Assembly (NCBI GenBank): GCA_002354035.1
Contig: DEKU01000020.1
Location: forward strand, 52,335-116,334
Direction of reading: 5' to 3'
DNA length: 64,000 bases
Origin: Bacteroidales bacterium UBA2714
GTDB lineage: Bacteria > Bacteroidota > Bacteroidia > Bacteroidales > P3
Made by a program: the position numbers and the translations under genes. The notes below the pieces were generated by a model. The model was not told where the DNA came from. It did not search any database and saw nothing but the letters and a program-made list of their open reading frames with translations. This document shows, one piece after another, positions 1 through 8,219 of the stretch (the stretch's first letter is position 1; each line of letters starts with the position of its first letter).

Positions 1-536
1 CTTGTGGCGTCGCTGCGGTTGGCCGTGATAGCCACCTCGAGGGTGTAATCCTCTTCAAGATGAAAATACTCTTTGGCGGGCATTCCCACAGGGGCGTCGT
101 CGGGCAGCACCATTATGCCCGCATGGTCCGAACCCAGCTGCAGCTCGTCGGCGGCACACAGCATACCCTCGCTCACGGCTCCGCGAAGCTTGCCTTTCTT
201 AATCTCATAAAACTCGGTGTCCGAAGTATAAATCTTGGTGCCTATCTGAGCGCATACCACCTTCTGGCCGGCGGCCACATTGGGGGCGCCACAGACAATA
301 TGCAGCGGAGTCCCGTTGCCCACATCCACCGTGGTCAGATGCAGGTGGTCGCTGTCCGGGTGAGGCTCGCAGGTCAGCACCTGGGCTATCACCACATGCT
401 CCAGTCCGCCTTTGATGCTTTCTACTTTCTCTACGCCTTCAATCTCCAGACCACTGAAGGTGAGCAGCTCGTCAAGTTCGTTGGGGGTGAGGTCAGTGTC
501 GACATACTCACGCAGCCATTTATAAGATATCTTCAT
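1..536 (-). CDS. pheT: Phenylalanyl-tRNA synthetase beta subunit, N-terminal part
   Basis: Charges tRNA-Phe as the large subunit of the cytoplasmic alpha2/beta2 enzyme. The ATG is at 536 and the frame stays open to the left edge, so only about 178 residues are visible. The protein begins MKISYKWLREYVD, the usual PheT start, followed by the B1 domain (SGLEIEGVE) and the tRNA-binding EMAP/OB-fold region with HPDSDHLHLTTVDVG, VCGAPNVAAGQKV and SEGMLCAADELQLG. It lies 12 bp downstream of the glycosyltransferase gene on the same strand and is probably cotranscribed with it. The catalytic-like and anticodon-binding domains lie outside the window. The identification is safe. Confidence 0.95.
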   Translation of the reverse strand, partial: MKISYKWLREYVDTDLTPNELDELLTFSGLEIEGVEKVESIKGGLEHVVIAQVLTCEPHPDSDHLHLTTVDVGNGTPLHIVCGAPNVAAGQKVVCAQIGTKIYTSDTEFYEIKKGKLRGAVSEGMLCAADELQLGSDHAGIMVLPDDAPVGMPAKEYFHLEEDYTLEVAITANRSDAT

Positions 537-548
537 CTATTGTTGTTT

Positions 549-1982
549 TTATTGTTTCAGTTCAAAAAGTTTATATTGCCCCGTGGCAACATCAATTTCG
601 GAATATAGCTCCCGCGGCACGGCCACCTTCCCGTCGGTGAGCAGGTGACGCGGCAGGTCGTCGGGCGGGTTTTGCAGGTCCAAGCACGCAAGGTCGATGT
701 GTTTCTCGCGGTAGTAGTAGGCGTAAAGGCTCCACTCCCAAGCCATCTCTCTCGGCATGCCCACCTGCTCTCCCTCGGCCAGCAATGGGGCTATCAGCCT
801 CATATCTTCCTGCATGGCCACATCGCGCCCGGGTTTCCCATAGTGTATCGCATTCAGCGTCACGGCTCCCGCCACAGCTACTAAGGCAACAGCTGTCAGC
901 ACATGGCGCAGCCTGACACCACTTTTGTCTACCCACTCTCCCACCGTTCCCTGCACCAATGCACCTGCTCCGCAGGCCACAATCGGGTAGACCGTGAGAA
1001 TGTAAAAGCCGTGCTGTTTCAGGCTGATGGCTATCGGAAGCACACCCGACAGACCCAGCAACAGGCAGATGTAAAAGTTTCGCCAGTCCCGGCGGACGGT
1101 TCTCCATGTCTTCGTGGCCAGCCCTATGCCCGCCACCAGCAGCACCCCGGCCCACAAGGCCAGCGTCTGCTCCACAAACTTCCACACGATGGTCCATCGG
1201 TTTTCCACAATCGGAGTGTCGAGGTTGCCCAAAACCTGGTGGGTCAGGTATTGGTCGAAATAGGTGACCGCTTCTGGGAAGAGAATGCCGGTGGCAGCCA
1301 GACACACGGCAAAGGCTCCCACCGCCATTAGCGTGTCGGCCACCGCCATCAGCAGGGCATTGCCCCACCGCTTGTGGTTCCCCATGCACAGGTCCACCAC
1401 CCACACAATCATGGGCAGGGCAAAGGGATAGAGACCCGTAAACCCTTTGCAGAGGAAAGCTCCATAGAGCATCACCCCACCTAATGCGTCCCACAGCAGC
1501 CGACGGCGCGACTCGCCATGCAGAAGGCACAGCACTGCCGCCATCACATACACCGCCATCGTGCACTCCAGCATATTGTCGTGGGCGTTGCGCGACATGG
1601 CCGGCACCATCACCCACAACATCAGCGCTATCCAGCCCAAACGGCGGTCGTAGCCCATGCGCTGCCACAACCTCACCATCAGCCAGCCCGTAAGCACAGC
1701 CGTGAACATGGTAAAAAGCCTCGTCACCCACACATGGGTGCCCAGCACCTTGTAGAAAAGGGCCAGCATCCCCATCGCCAAAGGCGGATGCTCATAGAAA
1801 TCGGCATGCAGCGACGGCGAGTGCGACGGGTGCCAGAACGTGCAGACCCCCGAAGCCATATTGTCCGCCACATTGCCATAGATCAAGCCGTCCATAAACA
1901 TACCCGTGGTCAGCAGCGAACCGCTGATCAGCATCAAGAATGCCGATACCACTATGGTGTATAACAGACAGCTGTTTTTCAT
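549..1982 (-). CDS. GT-C family glycosyltransferase (ArnT/PMT-like), integral membrane
   Basis: A 477-residue polytopic membrane protein. The N-terminal helix (about 8-28) is followed by a periplasmic loop with MDGLIYGNVADNM and an EHPPLAMG motif. This acidic loop plus H-PP-L pattern is typical of lipid-linked-sugar glycosyltransferases of the ArnT/PMT_2 group, which move a sugar from a polyprenyl phosphate carrier to lipid A, protein or another surface acceptor. About ten further hydrophobic segments follow, and then a C-terminal soluble stretch from about 400. The substrate cannot be read from the sequence. It lies between glnS (103 bp upstream) and pheT (12 bp downstream); no functional link with the synthetases is evident. 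Confidence 0.8.
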   Translation of the reverse strand: MKNSCLLYTIVVSAFLMLISGSLLTTGMFMDGLIYGNVADNMASGVCTFWHPSHSPSLHADFYEHPPLAMGMLALFYKVLGTHVWVTRLFTMFTAVLTGWLMVRLWQRMGYDRRLGWIALMLWVMVPAMSRNAHDNMLECTMAVYVMAAVLCLLHGESRRRLLWDALGGVMLYGAFLCKGFTGLYPFALPMIVWVVDLCMGNHKRWGNALLMAVADTLMAVGAFAVCLAATGILFPEAVTYFDQYLTHQVLGNLDTPIVENRWTIVWKFVEQTLALWAGVLLVAGIGLATKTWRTVRRDWRNFYICLLLGLSGVLPIAISLKQHGFYILTVYPIVACGAGALVQGTVGEWVDKSGVRLRHVLTAVALVAVAGAVTLNAIHYGKPGRDVAMQEDMRLIAPLLAEGEQVGMPREMAWEWSLYAYYYREKHIDLACLDLQNPPDDLPRHLLTDGKVAVPRELYSEIDVATGQYKLFELKQ

Positions 1983-2085
1983 CTTTTCAATTGTTAGTCA
2001 GTATGCCGACGGTCGGGAGGTGCCTTTTGTCAGGCTGGCGTATGTGCCGTTGGGGCCACACCCCCGGCCGTCGGTCAGCGACACT

Positions 2086-3780
2086 TTAGGCGTTGCTGAT
2101 TTTTGCCCAGGTGTCTTTCAGCGAGCAGGAACGGTTGAAAACCAAATGTTCCGGTGTGCTGTCGCGGTCTGTGCAGAAATAGCCCATGCGCTCAAACTGG
2201 AACCGCATCGGCTCTTCTATGCCGCGCTCGTTCACCACCATCTTGGCTTCGGCCAAGGAGGGTTCAAGCTTGCAGCCTTGCAGCACCTGCAGCGATGAGG
2301 GATTCAGGTTGTCGAGGAAGGTCTTGCCCTCCGGTGCCTCGTCGGGTGCCTCGGTGGCAAACAGGCGGTCGAACATCCTCACCTCGGCGTCGACAGCGTG
2401 CTGCGCGCTCACCCAGTGCAGTGTGCCCTTCACTTTGCGCCCGTCGGGTGCATCGCCGCCACGGGTGGCGGGGTCGTAGGTGCAATGGATGCAGGTGATG
2501 TTGCCCTCGGCGTCTTTCTCCACGCTCTGGGCTGTGACAAAGTAGGCATAGCGCAGCCGCACCTCGCGACCCATGCTGAGACGGAAATACTTCTTGGGGG
2601 CTTCCTCCATAAAGTCTTCGCGCTCAATATACAGCTCGCGGCTGAAAGGCACCTCGCGGGTGCCGTCGGCCTCGTTCTCCGGGTTGTTCACCGCGGTTAG
2701 CATCTCGGTCTGCCCTTCGGGATAGTTGTCGATCACCAGCTTCACGGGGTTCAACACCGCCATGCGGCGGGGAGCCACCTTGTTCAGGTGGTCGCGCAGA
2801 CTGTTCTCCAGTCGCACATAGTCAATGATATTGTCACGTTTGGCCACTCCGATGTCCTCGCAGAAGTTGCGGATGCTCTCAGGCGTGTAGCCCCGGCGGC
2901 GGAAGCCGCAGATGGTCGGCATGCGGGGGTCGTCCCATCCGCTCACGTAATGCTCCTTCACCAGCTGCAACAGCTTGCGTTTGCTCATCACCGTATAGTT
3001 GATGTTCAGGCGCGCAAACTCGTACTGATGGCTGGGAAAAATGCCCAGCTGCTCGATAAACCAATCGTAGAGCGGGCGGTGGATGTCGAATTCAAGGGTG
3101 CAGATGCTGTGTGTGATATGCTCGATTGAGTCGCTCTGCCCGTGGGCATAGTCGTACATCGGGTAGATGCACCATTTATCGCCCGTGCGGTGATGGTGGG
3201 CGTGGAGTATGCGGTACATGATGGGGTCGCGCAACTGCATGTTGGGATGCGCCATATCAATCTTGGCACGCAGCACCTTCTCGCCGTCGGCAAACTCGCC
3301 GTTGCGCATCCGCTCAAACAGGTCGAGGTTCTCCTCCACCGTGCGGTCGCGCCAAGGACTGTTCTTGCCCGGCTCAGTCACGGTGCCGCGTCCGGCGCGG
3401 ATCTCCTCCTGCGTCTGGTCGTCGACATAGGCCAGACCCTTTTTTATCAGCACGATGGCCCATTCATACAGCTGCTCGAAATAGTCGCTGGCATAGTGCA
3501 CCCCGGCCCAGTCGAACCCCAGCCAGCGGATGTCCTGCTGGATGGAGTCCACATATTCGGTGTCCTCCTTCACGGGGTTGGTGTCGTCGAAACGCAAGTT
3601 GGTCTTTCCGCCATACTTCTTGGCAAGGCCAAAGTTCAGACAGATTGACTTGGCATGTCCGATGTGCAGATAGCCGTTCGGTTCTGGCGGGAAGCGCGTC
3701 AGGATGGATTTGTAGGTGCCTTCGTTAAGCCCCTGTTCGATGATTTCTTCCAAAAAATTCAGTGATAGATTGTCTTCCAT
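2086..3780 (-). CDS. glnS: Glutaminyl-tRNA synthetase
   Basis: Class I synthetase charging tRNA-Gln. At 564 residues it is close to the E. coli enzyme (554). The HIGH signature is present (YLHIGHAKS near residue 38), and the KMSKS-equivalent reads VMSKRKL. The PPEPNGYLHIGH start, DDTNP, the YDYAHGQSDSIEHITHS core and the C-terminal two-barrel anticodon-binding domain all fit GlnRS rather than GluRS. A direct GlnRS means the organism need not rely on Glu-tRNA(Gln) amidotransferase. The start is the ATG at 3780; a TATCTTTG -7 box lies about 60 bp upstream on the minus strand. Confidence 0.96.
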   Translation of the reverse strand: MEDNLSLNFLEEIIEQGLNEGTYKSILTRFPPEPNGYLHIGHAKSICLNFGLAKKYGGKTNLRFDDTNPVKEDTEYVDSIQQDIRWLGFDWAGVHYASDYFEQLYEWAIVLIKKGLAYVDDQTQEEIRAGRGTVTEPGKNSPWRDRTVEENLDLFERMRNGEFADGEKVLRAKIDMAHPNMQLRDPIMYRILHAHHHRTGDKWCIYPMYDYAHGQSDSIEHITHSICTLEFDIHRPLYDWFIEQLGIFPSHQYEFARLNINYTVMSKRKLLQLVKEHYVSGWDDPRMPTICGFRRRGYTPESIRNFCEDIGVAKRDNIIDYVRLENSLRDHLNKVAPRRMAVLNPVKLVIDNYPEGQTEMLTAVNNPENEADGTREVPFSRELYIEREDFMEEAPKKYFRLSMGREVRLRYAYFVTAQSVEKDAEGNITCIHCTYDPATRGGDAPDGRKVKGTLHWVSAQHAVDAEVRMFDRLFATEAPDEAPEGKTFLDNLNPSSLQVLQGCKLEPSLAEAKMVVNERGIEEPMRFQFERMGYFCTDRDSTPEHLVFNRSCSLKDTWAKISNA

Positions 3781-3839
3781 CTTTATAAATTATTCATTAC
3801 CTTATAATTATTGCAATACTTGCAATCCACTTTAGCCTA

Positions 3840-3847
3840 CAAAGATA
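3840..3847 (-). promoter_or_regulatory. Probable glnS promoter (-7 box)
   Basis: On the minus strand this reads TATCTTTG, a full match to the Bacteroidota -7 consensus TAnnTTTG, about 60 bp before the glnS ATG. A 9-bp inverted repeat (AAAACTCTT / AAGAGTTTT, about 3853-3895) lies immediately upstream. No clear TTTG -33 box is found at the ideal spacing. Confidence 0.5.
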
Positions 3848-4129
3848 CAAAAAAAACTCTTATTATGCTTGTTTTATATCAAAAAAGAGTTTTCTTTGGG
3901 TTCAATTGTTTGAGGGTGTGGGGCTTAATGATGTTGCTGACCAAGCCCCAGCAGGCTGTCTTTGCCTGTGGATGAGGGGGTATTTAACCGCGCAGCGAAA
4001 GGAATTGCGGACAGCTGTTTGCGGTGCCTTAGTAGATGGAACGATGCACGATTAAGCTCAGACGACCAGCCCCGGAGGGTCTTCCCGGCCGGTCGAAACC
4101 CGTCGGCAGTGGGATGTCGGCCAACCGAT

Positions 4130-4199
4130 GCTCGTGTGAAGCTCGTGTGAAGCTCGTGTGAAGCTCGTGAAAAAGTCGTATGAAGGTCGTGTGAAGCTC
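4130..4199. repeat. Tandem 11-bp repeat, unit GCTCGTGTGAA
   Basis: Units start at 4130, 4141, 4152, 4163, 4174 and 4185. The first three are exact copies of GCTCGTGTGAA; the fourth to sixth are degenerate (GCTCGTGAAAA, AGTCGTATGAA, GGTCGTGTGAA), and a partial unit follows. The exact 11-bp period makes this a minisatellite rather than chance similarity. Confidence 0.85.
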
Positions 4200-4291
4200 C
4201 GCTCTGTGGCCGCCAGCGCTCAGGCTGTTAGTCGTCACTTGCTCTCCATTTTGTTTGGTCTTTGCCGTTTGTTATTCAGTGTTCAATAGAC

Positions 4292-4335
4292 AAAATAGAA
4301 TATAAATAGAATGTAAATAGAATATAAATGATGTG
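4292..4335. repeat. Degenerate 11-bp phased A/T-rich array
   Basis: Four units in register: AAAATAGAATA, TAAATAGAATG, TAAATAGAATA, TAAATGATGTG. The unit resembles the arrays near 31742, 49501 and 59593, which suggests a dispersed intergenic repeat family. Confidence 0.7.
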
Positions 4336-4509
4336 CAAGGAGCGGAGGCGGGGTGTGTGAGACTGTGAGGCGGTGTGGGTCGAGGGGGGTCGGTGCGGCG
4401 GGGGAGTGGGTCGCAGCGGGCGCCGAAGGTCGGGACATGAAAAAGGGCAGAAGGTGCGGAGCTGCCGGGTGGCGGCTTGCATCTTCTGCCTTTTCTGAGT
4501 ATTGCTGTT

Positions 4510-5142
4510 TTAGAGTGTGTAGCCGAGACCGAGGTAGAAGGCAGTGGTTTTGATGTCCGGGCCTTCGTTGGGGTTGAGGCTGAGGATGCCCATGCTGTAG
4601 CCACCAAAGATGCGCAGGTGCTGCACATCGACGGCCAGGCCGCCGGTGCCTTGCAGATCGAGGCGTTTGTAGACGGGGTTGGCCTCATACCATAGGGCTT
4701 TGACGCTGTTGCCGTAGAGCTGTTCGGTGACGGTGCTGGTGCCCGTGATGCCGAAGCTTACCATGGGGCCAAGGAAGAGGGAGAGGGTGGCGTAGTCGCT
4801 GAGGGGGACGGAGAAGCTGGCCAGCACGGGTACGTCCACCACGATCTGCTGCTCCTCGGTTGTGGCGGGCAGGAAGGTGAGGGTGGTGGGGTATTCGCGG
4901 AGGTTGAAGCGTCCGCCCAGTCCGGCTGTCACGCCCCAGTGTTGGGACAGTTTAAGGGTGTAGTCGATATTGAGGAATACGCCTGAGAGGTCGTGACAGA
5001 CTACGGGTTTGCGTTCTATCAGGGTGTAGGCGGGCAGGTGCTGCGATGAGTAGCCGATGTGGAATCCCAGTTTCTGGGCTTGGGCTCCAACGGTCGAGAG
5101 CATCGCCACGGCCACGGCCATACAGGTGAAAAGGTGTTTCAT
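4510..5142 (-). CDS. Outer-membrane beta-barrel protein (PorT/OMP_b-brl family)
   Basis: 210 residues with a signal peptide at about 1-22 (hydrophobic core VAVAMLSTVG, cut after AQAQ), then alternating strands with glycine/aromatic turns and a C-terminal YLGLGYTL strand ending in a hydrophobic residue, as in eight-stranded barrels. It is a paralogue of the proteins at 5204 and 16348: all three share the N-terminal signal, a VDVPVL(A/M)SF-type strand, a (F/L)(F/A)GP motif and a final GLGY-L strand. The 61-bp gap to the neighbouring barrel gene suggests joint transcription. The specific role is unknown; such barrels are often accessory to surface-protein export or envelope integrity in Bacteroidota. 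Confidence 0.75.
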   Translation of the reverse strand: MKHLFTCMAVAVAMLSTVGAQAQKLGFHIGYSSQHLPAYTLIERKPVVCHDLSGVFLNIDYTLKLSQHWGVTAGLGGRFNLREYPTTLTFLPATTEEQQIVVDVPVLASFSVPLSDYATLSLFLGPMVSFGITGTSTVTEQLYGNSVKALWYEANPVYKRLDLQGTGGLAVDVQHLRIFGGYSMGILSLNPNEGPDIKTTAFYLGLGYTL

Positions 5143-5203
5143 AATGTAGTTCTGTTGGTTTTATGTGTCGCTAAATTTCCACGCAGCAGGCGCGAGCCGT
5201 GGG

Positions 5204-5833
5204 TCAGAGGACGTAGCCCAGACCGACGAAGAGGCCTTGAGTGGTGGTTTTGATGTTGTTGATTTTGTTCAGGTCGAGGAATCCCATGCGGTAGCCGCCA
5301 TAGAGACGGATGGTGCGGAACTGGAGTGAGAGACCGGCAGCACCGGAGATGTCGAAACGCTGTCTGTCGTCGCCGTCTTCGTACCAGTCCTCGTCGTCGT
5401 CGTTGCCGCTGATTTTGCCCACGATTTTGGTTTCGCCTTTGACGGCAAAGGAGAGAGCGGGACCGGCAAAGATGCCCAGGCGGATGTCGTTGCCCAGCGG
5501 GAGACCGAAGCTGAGCATTACGGGTACGTCAACCAGAAATTGGGAGTGGTTGAATTTGAGCAGGGCGTTCTCTTCGTTGCCGTAGTTGTAGCGGGCTTGC
5601 AGGCCGACGGTGAGGCCGAGGTTGGAGGTGACGGCACTGGTGTAGCTGACGCCGGCAAAGAAACCGGTCATGTCCATGGAGGACTTGGTTTCGGAGTTCA
5701 GGATGGTGGTGACGGTGTTGAAGGTCTGCGGCGCGTAGCCGATGTTGACACTGAGGTTGCCTTTTTGAGCCTGTGTGGAACCGGCGAAGAACATTGCGAC
5801 AGCCACGGCTGCGATTGTTAAAACTTTTTTCAT
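5204..5833 (-). CDS. Outer-membrane beta-barrel protein, paralogue of 4510
   Basis: 209 residues: signal peptide about 1-22 (VAVAMFFAGSTQAQ), amphipathic strands, FLVDVPVMLSFGLPLG, FAGPALSFAV and a terminal FVGLGYVL strand. A very acidic loop (DDDEDWYEDGDD, around residues 140-151) would lie outside the cell and could bind cations. The gene is downstream of the C10/GLUG array (153-bp gap) and upstream of the 4510 barrel. It may assist surface display of the array's products, but that is inference from position only. Confidence 0.75.
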   Translation of the reverse strand: MKKVLTIAAVAVAMFFAGSTQAQKGNLSVNIGYAPQTFNTVTTILNSETKSSMDMTGFFAGVSYTSAVTSNLGLTVGLQARYNYGNEENALLKFNHSQFLVDVPVMLSFGLPLGNDIRLGIFAGPALSFAVKGETKIVGKISGNDDDEDWYEDGDDRQRFDISGAAGLSLQFRTIRLYGGYRMGFLDLNKINNIKTTTQGLFVGLGYVL

Positions 5834-5986
5834 GATGTTTTATGTTTTTGTGATTAAACTATTAATTGTCTTTTCCGAAAAGTATTGTTGGTGGTGACTA
5901 TTCCATTGGGGTAGGGGGCACTTGTTATTGGATTGTTATTTCGTTTTGTGTACTATTGGATTGCTTTTGTCGTCAAAGGGTATTGC

Positions 5987-7981
5987 TCAATAATCGGTAA
6001 GGTCTCCAATAACGGGTTCCAAGTCAAGATCGTTTGTCGTTTCATCGACTTCGTAAGCATACCGGTATTCCCAATCACTGAGTGAGACATTGTTGTTATT
6101 ATTGTAGTTGTCAACATATTGCTGAAGGTGGTCTTTGAGGGTGGTGGGGCCGTTGGTGGTTTGTCCTGTGGCGTTGCGGTAGCTAAGGTATTGGATGTTG
6201 TTTTCTATGTTGCGCGAAGTGGGATTACCCGTTGCATAGAGAATGTTGTGGTAGAAACAGTGTTCTATGTGGCATTGGCTTCCCACCGATGCGCAGATGT
6301 CGGCTCGCATTGCTGCATTGTTATTAGTAGGTCCGTAGGGCTCATATTCGGGATTATATGCTTTATAGCAATTAAAGATGTTGGAACTTCCGTCAGCTCG
6401 GCCAGCAATGCCGCCAAAGAAGAAAGCGGCGTTTTGTGCCCCGCGGTTCCCGTTGTCGAAGGAGTTGATGATTGTGCTGTTGGCTATATGGCCGGCAATG
6501 CCACCGACGTAGTATCGGTTGCTGATTCTGTCTCCGTTGACATATATATCGGCAAAGTTGTTGCAGTTGGTCAGTAGGCTTCGGTCAAAGTTTCCGGCAG
6601 TCATTTCCCCTACAATGCCTCCTATATAGGCATGCACGGTATTGCAAGTAATCTCGCAGTCATGACTGACGGCCTTGCATCTGTCAATTGTGGAATTCTC
6701 AGCGTGACCGCATATTAAGCCTATCATTGCGGAATAATAGGAGTCATAATCGGTGGAGGCACGGAGTGCGTTGCAATAAAGATACACTGATTTGATGATT
6801 GCGCCATTGGCGATATACCCGAAAAGGCCCACACATTCTTCGCCCTCAATGGCCGAATTGGATAGCCAAATAGGGTATCCCTGGCCGTCATATACTCCGG
6901 TAAAGTTGTTTTTGTCGTTGCCGATGGGGTGAAGCGGGACATTTGTCTCCCAATCGTATATTTCGGTAGTTTGTACATAGTGGGCGCTGGCAAAGGGTTC
7001 GCCCAGTCCGATGGGTTCGTAGCCGCGGTTCACCAGCTGCTCCATCGCAATCAAGTTTTCAATTGAGCTTATCTTGTAAGGGTTGGTTTCGGTGCCAAGC
7101 CCTTGGAGTGTGGTGGTGTGCGGGGCGTCAAGTTCGATGTTAAGAGGCACAAGTGTGTTGCGGGGTATGCATCCGTTGGCGTTTGCCGCCTGACGATGTT
7201 TGAAATGATAGATGACAATGGCATCGTTTTCGGCAGCCTGTAGGTCTAAAGCATCAATTTCGATAGTAAACTTGTTGCCGGTATAGCTGTCGGTAGGAGG
7301 CAGTACGGCATAGAGGATCACGCTTTCGTTTGGGTCGAGTTCAATGGGTTCGGTTTCTGTCATCTGAAGCATGACAGTGCGGGTGGTATCGCCGCCAGCT
7401 GTGCGTGTAAGCGTTGGCGTGTAGCTATCGATGTCGTCAATTTGGAATGCTCCGCTTAAAGGGGCCAGATTGTCACTTATCTTTACATTGCTGATTCGGA
7501 TAGAGTGGGAGTAGTTGTTGGTCAGATTCAGTTGCATCACCATGCATGCATTCTTGAATGCGATGGTGCCAGTTTCGGTTGGCAAGTAGGCAGCCATCAC
7601 TACGGGGATGTTGTCCGGGCTATAGGTGTAGGTGCTGGGCAGTAGCAGATTGGTGATTCCAGAACTGCTCATGGTGGTTTGGGGGGTGGCTAATGTGGCG
7701 GGTGATAAAGCGGTGTAGCCGATGCTGCTTATGGAAATGTTGTCTATACGGCAATCGCTGCCGTTGATGTGAAGGGTGAAGTCCTGGTTGTTCACTCTCA
7801 CTTGGTCACCGTCGGACCAGCAGGTGTACCGCTCGTTGTCGATGAATGTTTTGTAATGGGGCATTTGCTCTATTTCAACTCTGAGGGAGGTGATGTCGTA
7901 GTCTTTTTGGCATCCCAACAGGGTGAGACTGGCAAGTGCCAGCGGTATTGCGGTTAAAAGTATTTTCTTCACGGTTCTCAT
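5987..7981 (-). CDS. GLUG-repeat surface lipoprotein, copy 1
   Basis: 664 residues. The lipoprotein signal has Cys24 (lipobox LLGC), predicting outer-membrane anchoring. Residues about 30-280 form a fimbrillin/Mfa-like beta region that begins YKTFIDNERYTCWSDGDQV, the typical 'W-x-x-GDQ' strand. After the GLGTETNPYKISS lead-in, common before GLUG domains, come at least four GLUG-type repeats: GLFGYIANGAIIKS, GGIVGEMTAGNF, GGIAGHIANSTIINS and GGIAGRADGSSNIFN. It is the last gene of cassette 1 and starts 5 bp after the small-peptide stop. It is paralogous to 11132-13120 throughout. GLUG proteins are usually surface adhesive or processed proteins; whether the neighbouring C10 protease acts on it is unknown. 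Confidence 0.8.
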   Translation of the reverse strand: MRTVKKILLTAIPLALASLTLLGCQKDYDITSLRVEIEQMPHYKTFIDNERYTCWSDGDQVRVNNQDFTLHINGSDCRIDNISISSIGYTALSPATLATPQTTMSSSGITNLLLPSTYTYSPDNIPVVMAAYLPTETGTIAFKNACMVMQLNLTNNYSHSIRISNVKISDNLAPLSGAFQIDDIDSYTPTLTRTAGGDTTRTVMLQMTETEPIELDPNESVILYAVLPPTDSYTGNKFTIEIDALDLQAAENDAIVIYHFKHRQAANANGCIPRNTLVPLNIELDAPHTTTLQGLGTETNPYKISSIENLIAMEQLVNRGYEPIGLGEPFASAHYVQTTEIYDWETNVPLHPIGNDKNNFTGVYDGQGYPIWLSNSAIEGEECVGLFGYIANGAIIKSVYLYCNALRASTDYDSYYSAMIGLICGHAENSTIDRCKAVSHDCEITCNTVHAYIGGIVGEMTAGNFDRSLLTNCNNFADIYVNGDRISNRYYVGGIAGHIANSTIINSFDNGNRGAQNAAFFFGGIAGRADGSSNIFNCYKAYNPEYEPYGPTNNNAAMRADICASVGSQCHIEHCFYHNILYATGNPTSRNIENNIQYLSYRNATGQTTNGPTTLKDHLQQYVDNYNNNNNVSLSDWEYRYAYEVDETTNDLDLEPVIGDLTDY

Positions 7982-7986
7982 ATTGC

Positions 7987-8190
7987 TTAATCTCCAAAAA
8001 AATTGTAGTCGTTGTCGCCAGGGTTGTCGAATTGTTCGTTTCTGAAATAGCCTTGGTGGGTGTTGTCTTCGAGGAAGTTAATGAACACCTCGTCAGCTTG
8101 GGTTGAATGCCTTACACTACCCAGGAATCCCTCTTCGATGGTAAAGGCTACAACTTTGATGCGTGGTGATATGTATTTATTCCGTTCCAT
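7987..8190 (-). CDS. Small conserved cassette peptide, copy 1
   Basis: 67 residues, no signal peptide. It shares two blocks with its paralogue at 13125: an N-terminal YISPRIKVVAF and a C-terminal YFRNEQF followed by DYNFFGD as the final residues. The middle differs. It lies 29 bp after the C10 protease stop and 5 bp before the GLUG lipoprotein start, so it is translated as part of the cassette. Short Bacteroidota proteins beginning 'Y-x-x-P' next to surface lipoproteins are familiar, but I know no assigned function for them. Options include a protease inhibitor or immunity protein, a secreted peptide or a chaperone. Its reality is supported by the duplicated, conserved copy. Confidence 0.7.
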   Translation of the reverse strand: MERNKYISPRIKVVAFTIEEGFLGSVRHSTQADEVFINFLEDNTHQGYFRNEQFDNPGDNDYNFFGD

Positions 8191-8219
8191 TTTAATTGAT
8201 TGCCATTTGTTGCAGACTG

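Larger units (their letters stand above)
3860..4509. other. Non-coding stretch between glnS and barrel gene
   Basis: About 650 bp without a believable gene. The short open frames here (for example 3962-4150 and 4029-4238) have no recognisable sequence and are partly made of repeat. The left part (about 3990-4120) is GC-rich with patchy self-complementarity. The right part holds two arrays of 11-bp units, listed separately. It sits between two minus-strand genes, so it holds the 3' flank of the OMP gene at 4510 and the 5' flank of glnS. Confidence 0.6.

Noticed and set aside
1983..2085. Long-loop dyad CCGACGG/CCGTCGG between glnS and the glycosyltransferase
   Set aside because: Seven-bp arms with a loop of over 50 nt are within chance for GC-rich DNA; no function proposed.
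3962..4238. Two short open frames in the repeat region
   Set aside because: They are partly made from the 11-bp repeat and have no signal, motif or ribosome-binding site.
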